Source: Undaria pinnatifida (lineage: Eukaryota > Sar > Phaeophyceae > Laminariales > Alariaceae). Taken from it: 64,000 nucleotides of DNA. The position numbers were made by a program, and so were the translations under genes. How positions within the stretch are numbered: the stretch's first letter is position 1; each line of letters opens with the position of its first letter. The stretch lies in contig JABAKD010000021.1 of NCBI GenBank assembly GCA_012845835.1, forward strand, positions 1,563,185-1,627,184. Direction: 5' to 3'. Positions 20,777 to 31,912 of the stretch are shown here, piece after piece. The notes under the pieces are model-generated. The model was not told the origin of the DNA. It ran no database searches and worked only from the letters and a program-made list of their open reading frames with translations.

Positions 20777-21599
20777 TTGATCATAACCTGGTAGTGGTAG
20801 CAGGCATCTTTTCACTTTTCTTTATCTCTTTTTGGTACGTATGTCGGTTCTTTTATGTTGGCGACAGGATTTCACTCTTAGAGGTCGGTTCAGATGGAGG
20901 AAAAAACAACAAAAAATACAAAAAAGAAACGAAAATTAGAATTAAGGAATAGCCGAGTTTCATTGGTCAGATAGCAGAAACTAGCAGTAGAGATCCCGAT
21001 AAACCATTTTTGCTTTTTTTTTTTTTTTTTATCCCAAACCATTTAAAATAGCCGGGGTGAGAAAGACGAAATCTGGGGGGTAAACAGCGCAAAGAGAAAC
21101 ATAGGGTGACCGGTTCGCAGGCGCACGGTGGGTGGGGTAGTGCGTGAGGCGGCCACGGTGCTTATCCGCCGTCGAGGCCAGCATGCATGGGTAGGGTATG
21201 ACCAGGGGGTGGCTATGCGAGAAACCAGAGGGTCAGGACGTGGCTGTGGCGATATGTAGTTACGATGAGAGTGCCACCCAGTAGCCCAACGGCTGCCGAC
21301 AAACAACCATGACCAAAACACAACTTCAAGAGAACTCCCGGGGGAGCGGGATGGACCACGAGCACCGCCTACTCGCAGGGGTGCCTCGGGTGTGCGAGTT
21401 GTGTGTGTTCAGCTGCATCGTTGGGTGCATTCGCCGCGAATCGGGGTGCTGTGGCGGTTGAATTATTCTGTCAAGTTGCACCGCGAGTTTTGGCGTTAGA
21501 GATCAACAATTTCCAGTTTTGTTTTAACAGTTTTTGTTTCATGTCGTTTGGGAAGAACATGTTTTTTGCATCAAGAAATCTGAGGATCTTTCCTTTTTC

Positions 21600-22040
21600 G
21601 TTTTTTTCCCCCGTTTTTTTTCCAGCTTTTTTTCCCCCGTTTGGACGGGCCCCGGTGTCCCTTCTCTCGTTGATGAATACCAGGTACATGGTAAGAAACA
21701 TTTTTCATTTTTTTTTCTCTTTTTTTGTGGTGTATGTCGGCCCTTTTTTGCTGTCGTCAGCTTCCACCACGGTCTTCATGTTTTCAAGTTTTCGTGTTTT
21801 TTCTACGGTTAAAACTGTAATTTCCGTCGAAACAAACACGAAAACCTGAAAACACGAAAACGGGCGGTCGAAGCCGACGACCACATAAGAGGGACAACAT
21901 GAACCTTACGAAAAACAAAGAAAACTGCGACAAAAAAAAAAGATGGAAACATGTGTTTGTGTTGGCGGACATGCGTCCAAGGTGTGCGCCTTTGTTCGCT
22001 TCGGTGGATCAGCTCGAGCCACCTGTTTTTTCAGCGCCTT
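21600..22040. repeat. T-rich foldback repeat, copy 2
   Basis: Shares TTTTCATTTTTTTTCTC, GTATGTCGGCCC and GTTTTCAAGTTTTCGTGTTTT with 18770-19300. The last word is inverted at 21830-21862 (AACACGAAAACCTGAAAACA), forming a hairpin of about 25 bp. Confidence 0.55.
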
Positions 22041-22567
22041 GGGCTTGTTATCTAGGATAACAATGTGTAGAATACTGGGAATTTTGTGTGTCCCACGAGT
22101 GTGCCCAGTGTTTCTGACAAGGAAGACATGAAAAATAAACTGCCCAAAAAATACCCTGCTGTTAACTATTGATACCTTAAACCTTTTTACGTTGTCTTAG
22201 CCCGGACGCCGTCCCCACACATAAAACTTCGTCCGGAAAAAATCGTTTTTTTCTTTTTGATAACTTGGTCAACCACCGTAACACTCTTGAATAAAACTTT
22301 CCCCGACTTCCATACCTTATCGTAGGATGATGATTCCATGGTGTCGTGAAGGCTGCTAACTACTACTCTGTTCATCTAGGCTCTTTTTTTCCTGTTCAGG
22401 TGTCTAGCTTGACTGCCGTTTTTCACGCCAGCTTGCTTGCATGGTGCGAATGTACACGGCATGGTATGCGTCGGTTACCTTTTGGCACGGTGAATGCCTA
22501 GGGCTGCACGCTGGTACAGTATATATTAATTATAATCGAGCCTGCTAGTAGGTTGCCAGTAGATTTG

Positions 22568-22730
22568 ACATCTCGAGCTCACCTGAGAAACGCGCCACGT
22601 TATTAAACAAAACCCGTCTCATTGAGTTTTGGGGGGAAGTATGATAATATCTCGAGTTTACCTAAGAAATACGCCGCGTTACTGACCGACAGCCGTCCCA
22701 TCGAGCTGCGGACGGAAGTATGAGCGCTCG
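22568..22730 (+). repeat. Two-copy tandem duplication of about 80 bp
   Basis: ATCTCGAGCTCACCTGAGAA to GGAAGTATGATA is repeated as ATCTCGAGTTTACCTAAGAA to GGAAGTATGAGC. It is followed by a hairpin-like CTCGAACCCAG / GTGTTCGAGG pair (22727-22799). Confidence 0.6.
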
Positions 22731-22989
22731 AACCCAGTATGCCGATGCAGTCCAGTGAACGATTACTGGCACACTCAGCATAACGTCTAGTGTTCGAGGC
22801 TGCCAGTGCGCAGCCGTACAGTTGTGGTTTCAGTTTTATTTTTTGCTACGATAGAGGTTCACTAACCATTGTTGTTTTTTTCCTGCAAGTTTGTTGGCCT
22901 AAGCAGCTCTCGTACTCGCCACATTTTTTCTTTTTTGAGTTATCCGAAAGTGCATCTGGGTAAACAAACCTATCTGGTCTAGGTGTATC

Positions 22990-23085
22990 TGCAGGTAAAT
23001 ATAGGTTAAGGAGCCCTGTCTTTCAGAAAACGTTAGTGCCAAAAAGAGGTATACCTTGAAGTCTCTGTCGTGCCATGAGTCTGAG
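22990..23085 (+). mobile_element. Right-end fragment of a GTGCTACGATAGAGG-family MITE
   Basis: GTTAAGGAGCCCTGTCTTTCAGAAAACG through GTATACCTTGAAG to TCGTGCCATGAG; no left end. Confidence 0.55.
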
Positions 23086-23644
23086 GTTTATCTGGTATGA
23101 ATTACTGTGGTTGGGTTCGTAGTATTATGCTGTACTTTTGGTGACAGGCATTACAGGCCCGGTGCGCGTCTCGGAAGTTGTTGGAGAGCATGTCCTGTGG
23201 GAACGGGCTGGTACAATGTACATACATATCAAGATGAAGATGCGTTACGTCGATAACAAGAACGACATAAGTTTGATGTTTTGCGGGGAGGTTTTGGTCC
23301 GTCCTTTTTTTTTTTTTTTTTTCTTTGTCGCAATGTCTACACTACGTCCCCTTTCTGTTCGCCTTCGCCTTGATTGATTGGTTGCTTACTTGCCTGTTTC
23401 TTTGGGTACCGCCGCCAGTAAACCCTAAGGGATATTTTGTCACGTAGGCGCGAGTAGGAATGTCGCCAAAGCACGGTTGGTAATGAAGTGAATATTTTTT
23501 TGCAAACAAGACGCACAATTTTCGGATTCACAAATATTCAGGAGTCCAGCGTCGTTTTCCCCCCCCCAACTGTTTAACATTTTTTATAGCTCAAATTGTG
23601 ACTACCCCAAACGGGAAAGCAATGTTCTGTCCGCATTTTTTTCC

Positions 23645-23818
23645 AGGATTTGCACGGGTCGGGTCACCTCTCGCGGATTGGGTCTGGTCAGAGTGATCCG
23701 ACCCGACCCGTGGTATTTCGAATTGCCTCCTTACCCGACCCGACTTGACCGGGGAGAGTTTTATGGAACACTTGCAACCTGGCCCATGGGCCGGATCATG
23801 ACCTGAGAGAAGCCCTGC
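23645..23818. mobile_element. GGGTC-rich MITE, copy 2
   Basis: Ends GGATTTGCACGGGTCGGGTC and ATGACCTGAGAGAAGCCCTGC are related to those at 14768 and 14982; the interior is CCCGACCCG-rich. Confidence 0.65.
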
Positions 23819-23819
23819 T

Positions 23820-25620
23820 TTTTGTTGGGTACGAATTGCTAGTGCTTTGTTCATACAATATCTGCCAACTGCCAGCCAACTGTTTGGGAAAACCGTTTCG
23901 CCATACGTGTTGTTGCCATGGTAGTATACGGACTCGCGCACAAGATACCTCTTGGCATTAAGCACGTATACAAGTAGTTGCGATTAGTTCCATCATTTGG
24001 TAACATACATAGGAGTCACGTGTATTCAAAGGGCCAATTGCACAGGACCATTCATCTGTAAAAACGAGCCGCCGGCGTATCACGCAGCTTGTACAGATGG
24101 CTATCGACGCTAAGTTTATGTACCTCACAGCTGACGTGTTTTCGATTATTTTATTTCATACCTACACCCTAACGTCGTATTTGAACGCTTTCGGTGATGC
24201 TCGCTGGCAACCTTGATTTCGCGAAATCACCTCGTGAGTCATTCCTGACTGCCCACGACTGCTGTCTTGTGTACTAGACGCCCTTACGCACTCCATGAGG
24301 CGCGTGCCTCTATTTCAAGTGCTGCTGTTGCTTTGTGGGCAGCTGTAGCTTTAGTTGTCCGCAAGTGAACTGCACACGCTTAGTTGGAGGTTGCCCGTGG
24401 TTTGTTCCATTTCGAGTCTTCCTATTTTCGCCGAATTTGGACCACTGGCGCACACCAAAGTCCATGTGTTGACCTCCGTCGAGAAAAAAATGCCGACGGC
24501 AGATCTGAAGAGAATCACGAGCTGCTGTGGATTCAACGCCAAGAAATAACACGAGCTGTAACCCTAAGTCACGAACTAGCTGAAAGTCGAAATGCACGGT
24601 GTTAAGAAGGAGGGTACCGAAAAACATTCTAGAGTTTGGAATGAGCCGGAAAACCGGGGATGGGGAGTGGATGTGATCCTCGAGGCCCCCACGCCTGTAC
24701 AACTGGAACCCCTTTTTTTCACAATTTTTCTCGAAATTAGTACAGAGAGGGATTTTGGGTCTCTAAAGGGGTTAAGGGCTTTAGGACGTTAGATCGTTGC
24801 TAATGGCAAGGCAACAATGTTGAACAAACCAAAATGTTTCGTCTTTTTTGGTATTTTCGATGAAGATTTTTTCGCGCCGTTAATCGCTGTGAAGACAAAA
24901 CGATTACGCATATGGTTCGAGTTCTCTTAGTGTCAGCGGGCGCAGTTTGTCAATTTTCGTCAAGCCTCGGTCGACGGTGACCAACAACCACGATTGGCCT
25001 CCACTCTTGAAATCGAGGCAACCCACGACCAGCCCTCTTCGTTTTGGACAAGGCCACAGTAATGTAGGTTACCGCGCCGAAGTGTTGATGTTGATCCATG
25101 CTATAGGGCGTGAGAAGTTGCCCGCGTTGTCTCGTGGTCTTCCGGCAAACCTGCTCAGTATTACTTTGTTTGCACGTTGTGAGACGATCGAGATTTTTCG
25201 TCTCTTTTTTCTACACTCGAGCCGATAAATGTATTTTTAACAGGAGCTTTTTCGGCCCCTGCCGAACATCGATTGATGTAGTGTGAGCACTGTACGTCAA
25301 GGGCGGGTCGAAGCCCCTAACGAGCTCACTATGTTCAGATTTCAAGATGCTGCCGTTGGTTACGTCGAGCGAAGTGTGTTGAGCACGCGGAATCTCGCCG
25401 GTTCAATTCCAATGTTTGCTTGAGAATTTGTCAAGCAGATGCTGCCCAAGGACGCCTCCAAGAATCATTCTTTTCTGAAAACTGGAAGATCCCTAATTTT
25501 TTTTTTTAAGATAAGGGGCTCATGGGCAGCCGTACGGTAGAAAATTGACTATCTTCGAAGCTTACACATATTTTTTGCAATAGATCGCCTTGCCGTTAGC
25601 AACGGTCTTACGACTTGACA
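23820..25620. other. Gene 1 intron 6, right part: no exon seen
   Basis: Several overlapping frames of 60-130 codons at 24310-24702 and 24947-25228 are open on both strands without matching splice signals. A minus-strand reading near 24950-25220 is protein-like (for example SAGRPRDNAG-like words) but too degraded to assign. A TTAACCCC-family unit is at 24693-24777. Confidence 0.35.
24693..24777. mobile_element. TTAACCCCTTTA-family MITE, inverted orientation
   Basis: ACAACTGGAACCCCTTTTTT through GGGATTTTGGGTCTCTAAAGGGGTTAAG mirrors the ends at 9232-9320. Confidence 0.6.
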
Positions 25621-25639
25621 TTTGCCGTGTTTAATTTTT

Positions 25640-25725
25640 TCTTCTTCATCTTTTTTTTTTTTTTTTTTCCTTCTCCGGTTAGTTTTCTCACAGTTGTTTG
25701 CTGTGTTGTGTGTTGCTGTTGTGTC

Positions 25726-25760
<35 letters not shown>

Positions 25761-25860
25761 GCGTTTGTGTGCTGTTGTCGTTGCGGTTTTTGTTTTCGTT
25801 GTTGTTGCTGTTGTTGCTGGTGTTTTCGTTGTTGCTGTTTATTATTCGTGTTGCTGTTCT
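25640..25860 (+). repeat. T-rich and (TTG)n block before the last exon
   Basis: A T17 run (25652-25668) is followed by about ten TTG units (25729-25761) and degenerate GTTGCTGTT words. It lies 130 bases upstream of gene 1 exon 7 and could supply its pyrimidine tract only in part. Confidence 0.7.
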
Positions 25861-25990
25861 TGTTCCTTTTGCGTTTTTTCACGCTGCGCTTGAGATGGAT
25901 ACCCCATCGTCGCCGTCGACCAATCGCCAAACTCCACCCTGCTGTCACCCCTGTCTCCGGCGCGCTGTTTTTTTTTATTTTCTGTTGTAG

Positions 25991-26110
25991 TGGGAAAAGA
26001 AGACTGGGAAGAAGTACGGAAATCTGTCCTGGGACGAGAGGGCGGATGCTAACAAGGAGATTGACGAAATGCGAGCAGCCGCTAAGGAGAGGCAGGAGGG
26101 GAAGTCTTGA
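25991..26110 (+). CDS. Gene 1 exon 7: C-terminus and stop
   Basis: T-rich tract and TTGTAG acceptor at 25990; phase 0, exactly continuing exon 6. It reads WEKKTGKKYGNLSWDERADA then NKEIDEMRAAAKERQEG, Lys, Ser and TGA at 26108-26110. Together with exon 6 this gives a charged, helix-prone C-terminal module with Trp at two spaced positions. The lack of low complexity and the perfect phase make it the best-supported exon of gene 1. Three further decayed copies follow within 1.7 kb (26204, 26416, 27750). Confidence 0.8.
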   Translation, partial: WEKKTGKKYGNLSWDERADANKEIDEMRAAAKERQEGKS

Positions 26111-26203
26111 TTGTTGCAGTATACTGGAAGTACACTGGCGTAGTATACCGACAGTAAGCTGGCACAGCAGTACACTGCCAGTATATATAGGCTCATACCT
26201 TTT

Positions 26204-26300
26204 TGTTGCTAGACAGCGGGTGGTAACAAGGAGATTGACAATACGCAAGCAGGCGTTAGGGCCGGGGAGGAGGTGAAGTCTTGATTGTTGCAGTATACCG
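26204..26300 (+). pseudogene. Decayed copy 1 of gene 1 exon 7
   Basis: TAACAAGGAGATTGAC at 26223 and GAAGTCTTGATTGTTGCAGT at 26275 match exon 7 and its 3' flank. An acceptor-like TTGCTAG is retained at 26206-26212, but the ATG codon is ACG and the start of the exon is lost. Confidence 0.75.
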
Positions 26301-26415
26301 CAGCTGGCACTATACTGGCAGTTTGCCGGCAGTATACTGGAAGCTGGCCTTATACTGGAAGCTGGCAATGTAATGGTGCCGAGTACTGGCGGTGTGCTGG
26401 TGCTTTCGATGTCGT

Positions 26416-26520
26416 TGCGAGAGGGCGAACGCTGACAGGGAAATTGACGATATGCGGGCAGACGTTATGGGGAGACAGAAAGGCGGGAGAGGAGGTCTTG
26501 ATGGTTACTACTGGCAGTGT
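26416..26520 (+). pseudogene. Copy 2 of gene 1 exon 7, frame still open
   Basis: GCGAGAGGGCGAACGCTGAC onward reads ERANADREIDDMRADVMGRQ, against ERADANKEIDEMRAAAKERQ in exon 7. The stop is displaced: the frame continues through GGRGGLDGYYWQC. No strong acceptor is visible immediately upstream. It could be a decaying duplicate or an alternative terminal exon. Confidence 0.65.
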
Positions 26521-26877
26521 ATACTGGCATACTGGCAGTGTGTACTGGTCGTACACCGATACATGCCATGTTTCGATGTATTGGGGCCTGTTTGGCAAAG
26601 CTGCCGGATAAGAGGGCGATCTTTTTGTGGGTGTCAAGGTCTCGGCTGGCCTTAATATACTGGTTTTATTTTTGGTTGACGTCAGCCAAGGGGTTGAACC
26701 GCTCTGCGTCAAGGTCTCTGTTGGCCTTGAGATCCTGGTTTATGTGTTGGTTGCCGTCAGTCAACCGGTCAAACCGCGGCCTCCTAATAGTAGCACCTTT
26801 GCACACGTTTGTTGCTGTAACACACCCGTGGTTTGTTTTTTCTGCATAATGGTGAATAACATGTTGTGCTGCACTTG

Positions 26878-27010
26878 TGCGGAAGGGGTTTCCCCCGATA
26901 AGGCGGTGTCCCGATGTAAAGCTGTCCGAGTCGCTTTTACGCGACGGGGAATTGCACTCTGGACCTGGATGAGAAAGGTGGGTTTCCCCAATAAGGCGGC
27001 CACGTTCCTC
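26878..27010. repeat. AAGGCGGT dispersed repeat, copy 2
   Basis: GGGGTTTCCCCCGATAAGGC and GGTTTCCCCAATAAGGCGG match 4755-4800 and 5050-5070. Confidence 0.5.
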
Positions 27011-27022
27011 TGGCACACCACT

Positions 27023-27465
27023 TACGCGTGGTACGATAGAGGCATACCTTTTTTTGGCGAAAACACCTTTTTTGAATGCCGGGACTGCTTAACCCAAAAT
27101 CGTCGGAAATAGGCGTGCTACACGATAAAGGTATACCTTTTTTTTGCGAAAACACGTTTTCTGAATGACGGGGCTGCACAACCCAAAATCGTCGGAAATA
27201 GGCGTGCTACACGATAAAGGTGTACCCTTTTTTGGCGGAAACACGTTTTCTGAATGACGGGGCTGCACAACCCAAAATCGTCGGAAACTGACATTTTTTT
27301 TTGTTTGCATGATTTTCGTTGTGTACCTACGAAGCTCGTGGGATGTTTTCATCCGGAGACAGCAGTTTTATTTTTCTCCAAATATTTTCTTTTGGGACAG
27401 GTCTTGAGCCCCCAAAATTGAGGAGCCTCAGAAAAAAAGTGGTGCACCCCTGTCGTGGCACGCGT
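27023..27465 (-). mobile_element. GTGCTACGATAGAGG-family MITE with one end triplicated
   Basis: The right-end module (TACGATAGAGGCATACC, GGCGAAAACAC, CCCAAAATCGTCGGAAATAG) is present three times in tandem at 27023-27112, 27113-27202 and 27203-27290. Only the third is followed by the rest of the element to GGTGCACC and GTGGCACGCGT at 27465. Confidence 0.75.
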
Positions 27466-27496
27466 CCACTGTACCGACCGGTTCCCGGGTCGTTTG

Positions 27497-27585
27497 ACGC
27501 GTGTTACGATAGAGGTATACCTTTTATTGGCGAAAATGGTTTCTGAATGACGGGCTCCTTAACCTACTAATACTATCGTCGGAAA
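27497..27585 (-). mobile_element. Truncated GTGCTACGATAGAGG-family MITE
   Basis: GACGCGTGTTACGATAGAGG to ACTATCGTCGGAAATGC; the rest is missing. Confidence 0.6.
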
Positions 27586-27749
27586 TGCTTATACGTCAAA
27601 TTTGGTTGCAGCATACCTCGCACGGGGTACATCGTATGACGTACCAGTCTGATTATGAAAAATTTTGGATAATTTTCCTCGCTATGAACAAAAGTAAACA
27701 TATGTCCATTTTTTATATGTATGCCCAGGCTTGTATGAGTTGCTGCGGT

Positions 27750-27831
27750 CTGGTACGGCGAGCGGGCCGACGGCAAGACGATGGTCGGCATGCGGACGAG
27801 CGGGCAAGGGAGGCAGTAGGGGAGGTCTTGG
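27750..27831 (+). pseudogene. Decayed copy 3 of gene 1 exon 7
   Basis: TGGTACGGCGAGCGGGCCGA reads WYGERADGKTMVGMRTSGQG, R, Q, stop, in register with WDERADANKEIDEMRAAAKE of exon 7. It is more diverged than the other copies and 1.2 kb from them. Confidence 0.5.
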
Positions 27832-28263
27832 GTTTGACCAGCCCCGACCCCGACTTGGTAATGTTGTATTGCTGTAGCTGGAATTGTTTTATGACACGTA
27901 CACTGTTTCGTTTGGCAACATGTCGACGAAATATCGGCTTTCGTGTGTGGAATGCGGAAGCCTCTCTTTTCCTTCGGCTGCTTGGCGAAGATTGTTGAAA
28001 CCCGTCCTCGAAAAAAAATTACCAGGTATTATGCGAGGTGGACAAAATTTTTACCATGATCCACGAACGAAGCGCGCGCCTTACCATTCTTGTGTATCCC
28101 GCTTTGGTTCTGAAGCAATCTGTGCGACTTGTGGTTAATCGGCGTCACGTACGTGCTTTGACACGAATAAAGTTTTTGCTTTTTCTCTTTCTTAGCGATG
28201 GGGTCCTGTAACCCAAATTTGTCGGAATGTTATTCTTGTTTTCGAAAACATTTTTTTGTGTCG

Positions 28264-28461
28264 TACAGCGGGTACCCCGATTTAAGATCACCCCGCGACA
28301 AGTCGATACCAGCGCGCTACTAACTACACATTGCTCTTATCTGCATGTGGTGGGAAATATACATATTTAGTAGAGTAGGCGGGACATACCGATTTGACTG
28401 CTCTTAGGTCCCGAATGCTCGCTCTTGTCCTGGACGCTCTTAAATCGGGTAACACACTGTA
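28264..28461. mobile_element. MITE, family with ends TACAGCGGGTACCCCGATTT
   Basis: 198 bp ending CTCTTAAATCGGGTAACACACTGTA. Internal ACTACACATTGCTCTTATCTG matches the copy at 526-764 (ACTACACATTGCTCTCACCTG). Confidence 0.75.
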
Positions 28462-28807
28462 AGAACCTACCTGGTATATATTTTATAACTAATTTTCAAG
28501 GACGTCAGCATTTTGTTTTTCTAAACTATATATAGTCTAATGGCTGATGTTGGTATTTTTTACGTTAGTTAGGTGGGGAATTTGGAGCTTGATATTTTTA
28601 TTGCGTTTAACCGACGCCACACCACAGGAGACCTCCAACCAAACGCAAGTGTCTTAAGCCGAGAACGTGGTGTTTTGGTAGCGACTGACCGCGTGAGAAC
28701 GAGACGCGACATGGATTACCATATTTTGGAGCTGGGAAGCTCACGAACGTGTTCTACGATATATATATGGGTCCCGAGCGCTTTTCTGCCAAACTATCTT
28801 TTTGCAC

Positions 28808-29075
28808 ATGCATGGTACGATAGAGGTGTAAACACCACTTTTTTTCGGAGTTTGCCTCAAATTTGGGAGCTTAAGACCTCTCCCAAAAACTGGTTTTGGA
28901 GAAAATAAAACTGTTACCGGATGAAAAACTCCATTTGTTATGGCTTAGGTATATACAACGAGAGCACATTATGAACGAAAAACTGACCGATTTTCGACGA
29001 TTTTGGGTTAAGGAGCCCTCCCCGTCGTTCAGAAACCGCCGGACGAAACGTGCTACGTCTACCGTGGCACGCGTC
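28808..29075 (+). mobile_element. MITE of the GTGCTACGATAGAGG family
   Basis: Left end ATGGTACGATAGAGGTGTAA; middle TTTGGGAGCTTAAGACCTCT; right end CTACCGTGGCACGCGTC. Near full length. Confidence 0.75.
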
Positions 29076-29079
29076 GAAC

Positions 29080-30217
29080 GGGAGATAAGCATTTGTTTTT
29101 TTTGCTGAGGCGCTTGCGTGGTTGGAGCAGTAATGGTGACCACCGGTAGGGACAGGTCGCGCTGTCGCTACCACGGAAACTGAAGGATACGCCAGAAAAC
29201 CAGCTGGATTGCGAATACAAATGAATTTGAAATGACACACGACGTGAATGATTTCAAACATTCGAGGAAGTGTGCTGAGCTTAAGCCTCACTTGGAGGTG
29301 TCTATACCTCACCAAAAGTACTGATTTTATGACACAAAATGAAAAAATGCAACCAGGGTGTGAACAAACCCATGACGTACGAAGCACTACGAACAGACAA
29401 AACCATTTTCCTATTTTATCACAAAACAAGAATGTCATCCTCCGACGATTTTGGGCTGAAGAGCCTCGTCAACCATGATTCATTCAGAGAACAATCTCTG
29501 GCGTATAAATGCCCCCTCCATCTCGTAACACACGTCTTCCCTTGTATGATACCTAGACCGTAGACGTTGTTCACCGGGTTGTTGATTACACTTTCCAGTT
29601 TTCTGACAATTGGGTTTTGGGAGAAGAATGGGGCTCCTCAAGCGAGGCGGGCCATAAAAATCCGATTGGTTTCATTGCGCTGCTGCGCGGGGCCCAAAAT
29701 TTGGATCGGATGTAGTATTTGCGCACAATGTTCATTCGACGGAAAGCGTGTTGCGTGCGCTGCAGCGCAAACTGGTCCACGACTTTCGTGCCGCTCATAT
29801 TTTGTTTTTGCTTGGTCGCCGCAAATTGCGAAAAAATGTTCCGTTGCGCGTGTCATTGTCGTTGGAGGCAAACTACGGTTTTCATGTTTGGAGGAACTGG
29901 TCACCTCTTCTTTTCTTTTTTTCGGCGGCGAGAACCATGTCTCTTCGCCGTCTAACTAAACGCAATTTTCCAAGTATTTCTTCGGAAATATACTCACGCA
30001 ATGTGACGCAAAAAAATGCCTTCCGACGGCCCCGATGCGGGGGGCGGCTCGTTCCAGGTTCCCTTACGGGGGTATTCCACGCCTGCAGCGCAACAAGTTT
30101 GACGCCGGTGTGGAGTGGATGCTGCTTACATCCCTGCAGCAAGACGCTTCCGGCCGCTGTTTAGCTCCGCGCAACAGGCGCCGATATCCTTGTTTGTTTT
30201 TGTTTTTTTTCTCACAC
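29080..30217. other. No supported gene
   Basis: Frames of 130-138 codons at 29567-29959 and 29748-30164 overlap each other and lack matched splice sites. Codon use is not biased as in the assembled exons. Confidence 0.35.
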
Positions 30218-30400
30218 TTCTACTTTCCAGCTTCTGGACAAGCCTTGGTCACAGGTGTCGTCCCTTCTGCCCCCCCCCGGTTCTTGCCTTCAATTTTTAT
30301 CGCGCATAGGGTTCAGCAATTCCACTCCTCGTCGATTTTTCATCGAGTGTTGCTAACTCACGCTCTCGCGCTTTCCGCAAGTCAATTTGTGCACAAGAAA
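30218..30400 (+). repeat. Duplicated segment carrying a micro-exon copy (LLDKPWSQ)
   Basis: A pyrimidine tract and TTTCCAG (to 30230) precede 24 bases reading LLDKPWSQ, then GTGTCG. The whole 180-base segment matches 33648-33840, which has 28 extra bases before the micro-exon. Confidence 0.5.
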
Positions 30401-31155
30401 AATTCCCAACGAATTTATACGAGTATGCACTCGGCGGGGCTCGAACTCACGAAACTGACCTATACCAGGCTCGAGGATAACCTGATACGCCACCGGGGCG
30501 ACCGGTATATAAAACAACCCCTGAGCGCATCCCTTCCGTAGCGTCGATCAAGAAACGGTTATGCGTTATGCGATTCTTTTCTTTAACGTCAAGCCGTGCG
30601 TCAGGTTTTCATGGAGTATCATCGGTAAACTTCCGTCCCATGCTTGGGCGTTCCAAGCGCCGCCCCCGGTCTTGCGTGCGCGCCATCATATGCTTCTTCA
30701 TGCTGGCACAAGGAGACGTGAAGGCAACTTGATGTTGCATCGGTGTGAGGACATTAAAGTTCCGCACGTAATGGAATGACATTTTCAGGTCTGTGCATGA
30801 CTAGCGGCAATACGTTCTACACGTAATGTACCGACATATTAAGGCCTGTGCATGACCAACAGCAATATGGATGTAGTCATGTCATTCAATAGTCGCGGTT
30901 TAACTACCAGCGAGTTTATGTCCTGGCAACGATTGCGCAGCACATCTATCTCCATCATTACATGTGATCTTCACAGACCGTCGGGTCCACCTCTGCATCT
31001 CTTATGACAGAGACAGGGCCTCGTCTCGCATCATCCTTTCATGCAGTGCCAACGATTAGCGTTCGCGTACTGTTGTTGCCGTATCATACGAAGTAGACAA
31101 TATCAGCAACGAGATGCGACGCATGCTACGCACGGTAGAGGATTGAACAGACGCT

Positions 31156-31406
31156 TGCTACCATCTAGAGGTAGCACGTTTCGTCTGAATTTTTTTCTGG
31201 ATGACGGGGAACCCAAACTCCTCGGAAATAGGTAGTTTTTATGTTTGCTTGATTCTCGTTTGTGTGCCTATTAATAGGCTGTGGTTTTTTTCATCCGGTG
31301 TAGCAGTTTTGATTTTTTTCCAAATCAGTATCTTGGGAGTAGGTCTTAAGTTCCCAAATTCAGGAACCTCAAAAATAAAGTGGTGCACCTCTATCGTAGC
31401 ACGCGT
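31156..31406 (-). mobile_element. MITE of the GTGCTACGATAGAGG family
   Basis: Reverse orientation: starts CTACCATCTAGAGGTAGCAC, contains GGAACCCAAACTCCTCGG and TCTTAAGTTCCCAAATTCAG, ends GGTGCACCTCTATCGTAGCA then CGCGT. Confidence 0.75.
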
Positions 31407-31553
31407 CTTGGACACCATATTGTTTTCGAGCCCTCCTTCACAATGGACGAGCGCTTTACCCGATCCAAAAAATGTTTTGGAGAAAATTTAAAGTTCTGCC
31501 CAATGAAAAATAAACCCCATGTCTTAAGCATGCAACGAAGAGTCATTCTACGG

Positions 31554-31735
31554 CAGCCCTCCAGGTTTTTCTTTAAATAAATCGCCGGTTTTGAAACCAG
31601 CTCCCGGCCGAACCTCCTTAGCTACGGTGCCCCCTTGTGCCATCCCGTCGTCGTCGCTCGATAACCCTTTGCAAAAAGGAGAACCTGTATGAACATTTGG
31701 TTTTCATAGCATCCTCTTCCTTGTGTCCAGCAGCC
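31554..31735 (-). repeat. CCGGCGATTT repeat family, copy 1 (inverted)
   Basis: Reading the minus strand it runs from TTTGCAAAGGGTTATCGAGC to GTTTCAAAACCGGCGATTTA and AAAGAAAAACCTGGAGGG. Other copies are at 52497, 53020, 54595, 55255, 58955, 60490 and 62950. Confidence 0.65.
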
Positions 31736-31819
31736 GTGAAATGTTTGGGGAGAACATCTCGCCGGTTTTAGGGAGTGGGGCTATCGTGGAATCAGCCCGA
31801 AACATACTGGAAGAAAAAA

Positions 31820-31912
31820 CATGTATTTCCGGCGAATTTGGGCTTAAAATCCTCGTCGTTCAGAAACAATTCGGCGAAAATGCTCTGCTTCATCGTAGCA
31901 CGCGTCATGTAT
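31820..31912 (+). mobile_element. Right-end fragment of a GTGCTACGATAGAGG-family MITE
   Basis: CGGCGAATTTGGGCTTAAAA, TCCTCGTCGTTCAGAAACAA and CATCGTAGCACGCGTC are the last third of the family consensus. Confidence 0.6.
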
